NCBI GenBank assembly: GCA_030426345.1
Contig: JAUHYU010000041.1
Location: 1-41,364 of the forward strand
Origin: Bacteroidia bacterium
GTDB lineage: Bacteria > Bacteroidota > Bacteroidia > Cytophagales > Cyclobacteriaceae
Length of the DNA: 41,364 nucleotides
Direction of reading: 5' to 3'
Position numbers and translations under genes: made by a program. Below, one piece after another: positions 35,551 to 41,364 of the stretch (position 1 is the first letter of the stretch; the number at the start of each line of letters is the position of its first letter). The notes beneath the pieces were generated by a model. That model was not told the DNA's origin, made no database searches, and saw nothing but the letters and a program-made list of their open reading frames with translations.

Positions 35551-36126
35551 TCAGTTTATTTTTTCATCTAGAATCACCCGTTCTATCGTTTTGGGAAAAT
35601 GGGCATATTCAAGTGCGTGTATTTTGTCGGCGACATCATCAGGTGAATCCCATGGATTTACAATGCATTTTTCTTGCAAAATGACGTTGCCTTCATCATA
35701 GGCCTCATTTACCCAGTGAATAGTAATGCCCGATTCTGTTTCTTTGTTTTGGACCACCGCCTCGTGCACATGATGTCCATACATTCCTTTGCCTCCATAT
35801 TTTGGAAGCAAAGCCGGGTGGATATTTACCATTTTATATTCGCGTACCAATCTCGCCGGCATCAACCACATAAAACCCGCCAATACCACAAAGCTGATCC
35901 CTGCTGCTTGCAAGACCTCATCTACCTTTTCACTTTTATAAAACTCTTCGCGCGAAAAAACATAACTGGGAATATCATGATTTATGGCGCGATCTAGCAC
36001 ATAGGCCGATGGGTTATTGGACAGGATGAGGGCGATCTCTATCTTCGGATGGATTTGAAAATGGTTGATAATGGCTTCGGCATTAGTGCCCCCTCCCGAG
36101 GCGAAAATTGCAACTTTTATTTTCAC
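35551..36126 (-). CDS. purN: phosphoribosylglycinamide formyltransferase
   Basis: Third step of purine synthesis: formylation of GAR using 10-formyl-tetrahydrofolate. The 191-residue protein starts MKIKVAIFASGGGTNAEAII (phosphate loop), then FVVLAGFMWLMPARLVREY and the catalytic segment MVNIHPALLPKYGGKGMYG (Asn and His), with GITIHWVNEAYDEGNVILQE carrying the Asp. It lies 21 bases after the UbiA gene and 11 bases before the SIR2 gene; purH lies beyond that. The length is normal. Confidence 0.95.
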   Translation of the reverse strand: MKIKVAIFASGGGTNAEAIINHFQIHPKIEIALILSNNPSAYVLDRAINHDIPSYVFSREEFYKSEKVDEVLQAAGISFVVLAGFMWLMPARLVREYKMVNIHPALLPKYGGKGMYGHHVHEAVVQNKETESGITIHWVNEAYDEGNVILQEKCIVNPWDSPDDVADKIHALEYAHFPKTIERVILDEKIN

Positions 36127-36147
36127 TGATGTAATTATTTGTAGTAC

Positions 36148-37023
36148 TTAATAAAACGCCATGCTCAATATACCTGCCAACATCAGCAGTTTACAATAAG
36201 TGCTCAACTGGTGAAATCTTTTTTGAGAATCAGCCCGATAGAGTAAATATACAAAGTACGCGATCGGAACTATCAATGCCATAAAAAAGACATTCAACAC
36301 CTCATTGCCAAGTTGTGCAGAAAGCACGATCAAAATGCTTCCAAAAACCATGATTAATCCATACAAGAAATATTTGGTCTTGCGCAATCCCCACACGATG
36401 GGCAGTGTCTTGCTGCCAAAACGCATATCACCTCGCAAGTCTTCCATATCTTTAATTATTTCACGAATCAAGTTGATAGAAAAAGCAAATATAGCGTAGT
36501 TCGCCAGCAGGTGCACATTTTGACGATAATAAATCGCTAAGACAAAGAGCGACGAAGCGGTGAGCAGTGCAATAACAAAATTGCCAATAAATGGCAATCG
36601 CTTCAATTGATTGGAATACAACCACAATGAAAATCCGGCAATGAAATTGACAATGCCTACATAAATACTGAGGTACAATCCGACGGCAATACCCAATAGG
36701 TTGAGCGTCCAGTGCGAAGCAAGCACGATACGTCGTCTGATCAATTTACCAACCACAACGCGGTGCGGTTTGTTGACATAATCAATTTTAATGTCATAAT
36801 AATCATTGATGATATACCCTGCCGCTGCAATCAGCATCGTAGAAATAACCAACAGAAAGAGGTTAAAATCCATGAAAATATCCATCCGGCCTCTTGGCTC
36901 CGCAACGAGAAATATAGCAGCAAAATATTGTGTAAAACCGATGATAAGCAGATTTGGAAACCTGATAAGCTTCAAAAATCCCATGGTAGAAAATCTCCTT
37001 TTCTTGGATCGCGAAGGGCTCAT
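36148..37023 (-). CDS. UbiA family prenyltransferase
   Basis: Integral membrane enzyme of 291 residues with about eight or nine helices. The two Asp-rich, prenyl-diphosphate-binding motifs are visible: NDYYDIKID (N73, D74, D77, D81) and KDMEDLRGD (D192, D195, D199). Close relatives in Bacteroidota are annotated as geranylgeranylglycerol-phosphate geranylgeranyltransferase-like; menaquinone (MenA) or other prenyl transfers cannot be excluded. ATG 37023 gives a basic N terminus; an internal ATG at 36984 (MGFLKLIRFPN) matches the usual family start better. It lies 63 bases after the DUF2520-protein gene. Confidence 0.88.
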   Translation of the reverse strand: MSPSRSKKRRFSTMGFLKLIRFPNLLIIGFTQYFAAIFLVAEPRGRMDIFMDFNLFLLVISTMLIAAAGYIINDYYDIKIDYVNKPHRVVVGKLIRRRIVLASHWTLNLLGIAVGLYLSIYVGIVNFIAGFSLWLYSNQLKRLPFIGNFVIALLTASSLFVLAIYYRQNVHLLANYAIFAFSINLIREIIKDMEDLRGDMRFGSKTLPIVWGLRKTKYFLYGLIMVFGSILIVLSAQLGNEVLNVFFMALIVPIAYFVYLLYRADSQKRFHQLSTYCKLLMLAGILSMAFY

Positions 37024-37086
37024 GAGCCTATTTTATTTCTATGGTGAAAAAAGGGTTGATTTTCCATGAGTCGATCCAGATTGGGT

Positions 37087-37863
37087 TTATGCATTCAAAA
37101 TTTTTTCTGTGATCAACTGATACAAACCCTGATGTCCACTGTCTTTCAAAAATTCCAAATGCCGATCTAATATTTCCAAATCATGCCTTGCTGCGGGTCC
37201 TGTTTGCGCATTTTGTGGTCCGATGGCCAGGCTTTTGTTGATCGTTTCTACGATTAGCGGCTCTAGCAATTTGAACGATAAGTCATGATTCTTCAAGATT
37301 TCCTGCGCCACGACAAAAAGATGATTGGTGAAATTGCAAGCAAAAACCGCCGCTACATGAGCAGCCATCCGCTCTTGAGAATTTACCCGAAGCACTTTTT
37401 TGCTCATGGGTTTTGATAGCATTTTCAGCACCATTCCCGCATGACGGGTCGACCCTTCGATCAGGATAGGCAAGTCATCGAAGGATATTTTCTTTTCTTT
37501 ACTAAAAGTCTGAAGCGGATATAAAACCCCAAAATGCTCAGTGCCGGCGTGATCGAGCACTTCGAGTGGCTGGCTGCCGGAAGTATGTAAAATAGCGGCA
37601 TCTTCTGGTAAAACAATCTCCTCAACTACTGATTCGATCGCATCGTCTGACACGCATAAAATAAATACTTCTGCTTCTGATTCAGAAAAATCCAGCGATG
37701 GATTTATCTCAGCATTGTACAGTCTCCGCTGAAGCAATCGCGCATTTTTGGCATTTCTACCATAAACCTCCAACACATGATGCCCGACATTTTCCAACTC
37801 GGGAGCGAGGTGCCAGGCAACATTCCCTGAACCAATGATGGCGATATCGCAATACTTAGCCAC
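37087..37863 (-). CDS. Rossmann-like/DUF2520 domain protein
   Basis: A 258-residue protein. The N-terminal NAD(P)-binding fold has IAIIGSGNVAWHLAPELENV and EVFILCVSDDAIESVVEEIV, like ProC/6-phosphogluconate dehydrogenase-type folds; the C-terminal helical half (from about HFGVLYPLQTFSKEKKISF) matches DUF2520, with AAHVAAVFACNFTNHLFVVA and QTGPAARHD. The reaction is not known. I chose a GTG at 37863, which overlaps the preceding stop by 8 bases (GTGGCTAA); the longer frame runs deep into the upstream gene. The overlap suggests translational coupling with the WG-repeat protein. Confidence 0.85.
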   Translation of the reverse strand: MAKYCDIAIIGSGNVAWHLAPELENVGHHVLEVYGRNAKNARLLQRRLYNAEINPSLDFSESEAEVFILCVSDDAIESVVEEIVLPEDAAILHTSGSQPLEVLDHAGTEHFGVLYPLQTFSKEKKISFDDLPILIEGSTRHAGMVLKMLSKPMSKKVLRVNSQERMAAHVAAVFACNFTNHLFVVAQEILKNHDLSFKLLEPLIVETINKSLAIGPQNAQTGPAARHDLEILDRHLEFLKDSGHQGLYQLITEKILNA

Positions 37864-40531
37864 AATAGATTTTTTCGTATTCTTCCGGTTCGGTAAATAT
37901 CTGCTTGCGCAGAATCTTACCTGTTTCATCGTAATAAATGATCACATAAAATTCAGCTTCCTGAATGTATTTTTCTGAGAAATAAACCGGATGCTCCAGC
38001 GATCCTATATTCACAATATCGTTGAAAGTTGCTCCAACAACCTCGCCGTGCTTATTACTCAGGATGCCGCTTTTGCTGCTTTTCGTGATCAACAATATTT
38101 TTTCCTCATCGTCATTGCGTAGGACTTTGTACTCGTCTATGCCCTCAAAGACGTAATTGTCGTTTTTGACATCGTACAATTTCCACTGATCATTCTGCTT
38201 GACTAGCGCTACCGAATCATTCCAATCCAAAATTTCATCAAATTTGTATCCGGTCACATCTTGATTTTCCAGATTTACCAAACCAAAGGAACTTCCTTTA
38301 GTGCCAATAAAATAATGATTGCCAAATGGCTTTAAAGCTTTAAGATATTTTGCGCTAAGCATCACATTCTTTTTATAATTATATATGCCAAATTTTCCAT
38401 TGAGCAAGGTGCTCACATAGCCACGATCATAATTGCCGATGGCGCTGTATTTGACCTTTAGTGCCACCGTGCCACTTTGATGAAATAACCCTTTTCTGCC
38501 TGCGCGCTCCACGACTAGGTACTCATGGCCGAGTGCATCTACAGACGAATATTTTCCATCCAGGATTTCCAATCCATGGATATTGAATGCTTTATACACC
38601 CCTCTACTGGTTTTGGTAAGCAGATATTGTGCATATATATCATTTTGGGCAGACTTTAGGCCGGTAGGCCGGAGCAGCTTGGTCTCTTTGGAGTAGGAAA
38701 TATCGACCAAAAGATCATTGTCAAAAATAGCAAAGGTGGAATCACCCTTGATAATAATACCGATTTGCTCGCTCAAAAAACGAACGGAATCGTAGTTAAA
38801 AGTTGTTGGGAAATTTTTATTGGAATTGTAGATCCCCCATCCTGATTTGTACTTGATGGCAGCACGCGATTTATTAAAATCCACTTTGTCAAACTCAAGG
38901 TCTGACAACGGATAAAAAATTTGATCGTAAATGCGGTATTTATTGTCCTTTTTTACCAACCAACCATCATAAAGCTCATAAAAATTTTGATGGCCCAAAG
39001 CGATATTTTCTTTGAGATCGAGATCCACGACCGTTTCCATATCGTCCTTGAACAGCAGTAGCTGGGAAGCGAAAATCAACTCGTAGTCGTCGTACTTAAA
39101 GTCCAAAGAAGGAGGGTTTAAGTTAGCGGCCTTGGCAAGGTTGCCAACATTCTGAACAGCATAAAAGCCATCATTTTCCATGAGGACAAACTTACCTTCC
39201 GAAAAAATATCATCGTATTTTTGTGAAAGGATATCGCGGTTGGTAAAGCTTTTTAAACCCCATTTTCCATTGAATTTATATTTTATAAAGGCATTGGCTA
39301 CGAGGCCTGCATCTTCGTATTTAAAATCCAAAATGGGGATCCCCGATTTATGATAAACCCCCACTTGCCCATCCTTCTCTATCTTCAAAGCCCCAGATCC
39401 TAAGTCCTCCACAGCATCGTAATCTCCGGCAAAAATCAATCCTCCCAGTCGTGACACAATCATCTTTTCACCATCCGTTTCCACCTCCAAAAAATCTTCT
39501 GCAATATTCCCACAGTAATATTCCTCTTTGATTTTGGTATAGGTAAAGTCTATGGTTTTTTCACCATTTAATTTGGAAAAACCATACTTATCCATTTCAA
39601 AAATTGCCATGAGGCTTCCGATTTCTGCATGGGCAATTTTGTTCAAAGAATCCTGCTTTTGCAGAATGTCAAATTTATTGGAAAATTCCTCTGCAGAGGA
39701 ATTGGTTTTATAGCAATGGTACAAAAAATCCAGTGCCTGTCGTTTCATTTTGCTGTCGGGATATTGCTCTAAAAACTGCATATAACTGTCCAGATCGTTG
39801 TCGGCAGTAGAGATTTCAAAAATGTTGCGTTCGGCGTCATCCCGAAATGGAGTGTGTTCATTGTTTTTTAAAAACCGAATATAACTTTCCAGTTTCCTGT
39901 CCTTGGTCATTGCCTCGTAGAGCAGCTTTTCATAGTGGTTTTTTGCCAAATCAATTTGCTCCGCATCTGGATAGGTATGAATAAAGTACTGAAATGATTC
40001 ATAAGTATTGAGTCGTACGGCATCATCGTAGGCAATAGTATTTCGAAGCGCAACGGCACTGTCGGCCTGGATGGCACCATTAAAATGGTTTAAAAAATAA
40101 TCGTAATCATCGATGGTCTGCTTAGCCTTGGCGCGTCTGAAGGCATGGATTTCCACCTGTTTTTTTTGCAGGTGGAGTGTAGAGTCGGTGATGTCGAGCT
40201 TTTGAAGATTCTCAATGGCTTTTTCGTCGTGAATACCAATATCAGTAATGGCTGAATTGATGAAATAATAAGAGGTGTCGATGTTGTACTCCCGGTATTT
40301 TGGTGTGAGGTATAGAAGCGAAAATACGTATTTGGCACCTGCATTGGTGCTGTCCTTTTCTATGGATTTTTGAAGCATTTCGGCAAGTTTATCATACTCC
40401 CCTTTTTCAAGGAGCTTAAAAGCTTTTTTGCTTTCCGCATGTATATCGATATGCATTACAGTAACAAACAGCACTGTCATGATCATCAAAAAAAAGCCCC
40501 TTAACCCGGGTTGAAATTTTGCGATTTCCAT
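37856..40531 (-). CDS. secreted TPR-like/WG-repeat protein
   Basis: A large protein of 891 residues from ATG 40531 (MEIAKFQPGLRGFFLMIMTV gives a plausible signal peptide ending in IHAESKK; a longer start at 40594 and a shorter one at 40486 are possible). After the signal come about 270 residues of helical repeats like TPR/tol-pal type (KKAFKLLEKGEYDKLAEMLQ, YESFQYFIHTYPDAEQIDLA). The second part holds many WG (KWG-like) repeats, for example NGKWGLKSFTNRD, SGWGIYNSNK and NGKFGIYNYKK, likely a periplasmic or surface beta-propeller-like fold. WG proteins have no fixed function. It is the first gene of the run leading to purN. Confidence 0.85.
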   Translation of the reverse strand: MEIAKFQPGLRGFFLMIMTVLFVTVMHIDIHAESKKAFKLLEKGEYDKLAEMLQKSIEKDSTNAGAKYVFSLLYLTPKYREYNIDTSYYFINSAITDIGIHDEKAIENLQKLDITDSTLHLQKKQVEIHAFRRAKAKQTIDDYDYFLNHFNGAIQADSAVALRNTIAYDDAVRLNTYESFQYFIHTYPDAEQIDLAKNHYEKLLYEAMTKDRKLESYIRFLKNNEHTPFRDDAERNIFEISTADNDLDSYMQFLEQYPDSKMKRQALDFLYHCYKTNSSAEEFSNKFDILQKQDSLNKIAHAEIGSLMAIFEMDKYGFSKLNGEKTIDFTYTKIKEEYYCGNIAEDFLEVETDGEKMIVSRLGGLIFAGDYDAVEDLGSGALKIEKDGQVGVYHKSGIPILDFKYEDAGLVANAFIKYKFNGKWGLKSFTNRDILSQKYDDIFSEGKFVLMENDGFYAVQNVGNLAKAANLNPPSLDFKYDDYELIFASQLLLFKDDMETVVDLDLKENIALGHQNFYELYDGWLVKKDNKYRIYDQIFYPLSDLEFDKVDFNKSRAAIKYKSGWGIYNSNKNFPTTFNYDSVRFLSEQIGIIIKGDSTFAIFDNDLLVDISYSKETKLLRPTGLKSAQNDIYAQYLLTKTSRGVYKAFNIHGLEILDGKYSSVDALGHEYLVVERAGRKGLFHQSGTVALKVKYSAIGNYDRGYVSTLLNGKFGIYNYKKNVMLSAKYLKALKPFGNHYFIGTKGSSFGLVNLENQDVTGYKFDEILDWNDSVALVKQNDQWKLYDVKNDNYVFEGIDEYKVLRNDDEEKILLITKSSKSGILSNKHGEVVGATFNDIVNIGSLEHPVYFSEKYIQEAEFYVIIYYDETGKILRKQIFTEPEEYEKIYCG

Positions 40532-40567
40532 CTGTGTATAAAAAATGAGTATTCTAAATTGTTGCAA

Positions 40568-40575
40568 CAAAAATA
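40568..40575 (-). promoter_or_regulatory. candidate -7 element (TATTTTTG) of the WG-repeat gene
   Basis: TATTTTTG on the minus strand matches TAnnTTTG, 37 bases before the ATG. CAA triplets on the plus strand at 40592 and 40601 are not at the ideal spacing. A perfect 12-base palindrome TTGTTGCAACAA (40559-40570) overlaps it. Confidence 0.35.
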
Positions 40576-40846
40576 TAAAAAAACTAGCGGGCAATCATGT
40601 CAACGAAAATGTTTTGCTGATTATTGGGAATCTAAGCGCACAAGGATAATTTTATTATCCTCCAGAACCCAACAACTATTTGACGAATCACATCCACATT
40701 TATTTAATATTCAGAAAGATAACCATGGATTTTTGATGCTTTTTCACTAAATTAAAACTGGAATTCCTTTTAGGTTCCTGCTGATTTGAGGCAGTCATTG
40801 TACTGTTTTGTTTCAGTGAAATATTCCACTACCAACCACCAAAGCC
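40576..40846. other. intergenic region with a perfect hairpin
   Basis: About 270 bases between divergent genes. It holds a perfect eight-pair hairpin AGGATAAT-TTT-ATTATCCT at 40643-40661 without a T run. No gene was supported. Confidence 0.4.
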
Positions 40847-40915
40847 ATGACACTCTTTGTTGCCAACATTTTCCAGAATATTGCCAAGGCAATTTCGGAA
40901 GCCATCTAGAAATTT

Positions 40916-41364
40916 TTGGAATGGATACACGGCCTTTTCGGGCATGAGCCGGATGAGCCCCAGGAACCTCCCATTCCTCCTGGGCCAATTGTTACGCAAG
41001 TCACTCCTTTCCATACCTATCCGGGAAGTGTTATAGACATTACAGGCAGTGCGTTCGCAGCCACTTTAAACGGGAATAATGTGAAAGTGGGTGGGCATCC
41101 CGCCAGAGTAATCCGTGCAAGCGCCACTAATCTAAAGGTAATCGCCAGCTTAGATGCACAAGATGGACCCATCACCGTAGAAACCAGCGGCAACACCGGA
41201 ACAAGCCCAGACGATTTTAAAGCAAGACCGTATCCTCTACCCGGCAGTGGGGACGATGGGCCACCTGCCTATTTTGAAGGTGGGGCTAACTTACAGCAGG
41301 GAGACCTACCATCTACCGGAACCTTAAAAGTACTGGTTTCTTTGGTCAACCCGACCGATGAAGT
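40916..41364 (+). CDS. IPT/TIG domain surface protein (5' end uncertain, 3' end beyond window)
   Basis: The frame is open to the window end. After an acidic, Pro-rich stretch (HEPDEPQEPPIPPGPIVT) comes a clear IPT/TIG immunoglobulin-like domain: VTPFHTYPGSVIDITGSAF, VKVGGHPARVIRASATNLKV, then DGPITVETSGNTGTSPDDF. A linker with PGSGDDGPP leads to TGTLKVLVSLVNPTDE, which could begin a second, perhaps enzymatic, domain. The only start after the in-frame TAG at 40907 is a TTG at 40916; an ATG at 40847 lies in the same frame on the far side of that TAG (MTLFVANIFQNIAKAISEAI). No signal peptide is seen from either start, unusual for a TIG protein, so the gene may be broken at its 5' end. Confidence 0.55.
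   Translation, partial: MEWIHGLFGHEPDEPQEPPIPPGPIVTQVTPFHTYPGSVIDITGSAFAATLNGNNVKVGGHPARVIRASATNLKVIASLDAQDGPITVETSGNTGTSPDDFKARPYPLPGSGDDGPPAYFEGGANLQQGDLPSTGTLKVLVSLVNPTDE

Overview
The window looks like a chromosomal segment of a Bacteroidota bacterium, most likely of the Cytophagales type. The evidence: atpD and atpC stand apart from the other ATP synthase genes and epsilon is very short; the rod-shape cluster reads mreB-mreC-mreD-mrdA-rodA with purH just upstream; several promoters fit the Bacteroidota pattern TTG-N20/21-TAnnTTTG; Shine-Dalgarno sites are weak or absent; and lipoprotein signals, WG-repeat, YfiR-type and DUF2520-type proteins are present. The genus cannot be named from the sequence alone. 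Most genes are housekeeping. No complete mobile element, rRNA or CRISPR array was seen.

Left part (1-16.8 kb): the end of a TolC-like gene is followed by a YbhGFSR-like exporter operon (HlyD adaptor, two ABC ATPases, two permeases), a cytidylate-kinase-like protein and a secreted YfiR-type protein. On the minus strand lies a compact group of a VWA protein, a chelatase/MoxR-like AAA ATPase, an AlbA_2 (Schlafen-type) protein and a PIN-PhoH protein. Then come a 47-residue lipoprotein gene, an adaptor plus TolC pair without its pump, a class IV aminotransferase and a small membrane protein.

Middle (16.9-27.3 kb): galK-galT; a minus-strand redox/arsenic-like group (ArsR regulator, an exported lipoprotein with a low-molecular-weight phosphatase/arsenate reductase fold, and a DsbD-like reductase) carrying two near-identical candidate operators; a gene-poor 0.6 kb stretch next to tRNA-Asn with a possible recombinase remnant; atpD-atpC; then tdk-recO on the minus strand facing a conserved hypothetical protein.

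Right part (27.3-41.4 kb): minus-strand purH and the mreBCD-mrdA-rodA cell-elongation operon. Upstream of purH lies a second minus-strand run: WG-repeat protein, Rossmann/DUF2520 protein, UbiA-type prenyltransferase, purN and, as its last gene, a stand-alone SIR2-like protein. The window ends inside a plus-strand IPT/TIG-domain surface protein whose apparent 5' end contains an in-frame TAG.

The points most worth following are the stand-alone SIR2 gene tied to purN, the exported phosphatase/arsenate-reductase lipoprotein with DsbD and ArsR, and the VWA-AAA-AlbA_2-PIN/PhoH group. All functional statements are read by eye from motifs; no database search was run.
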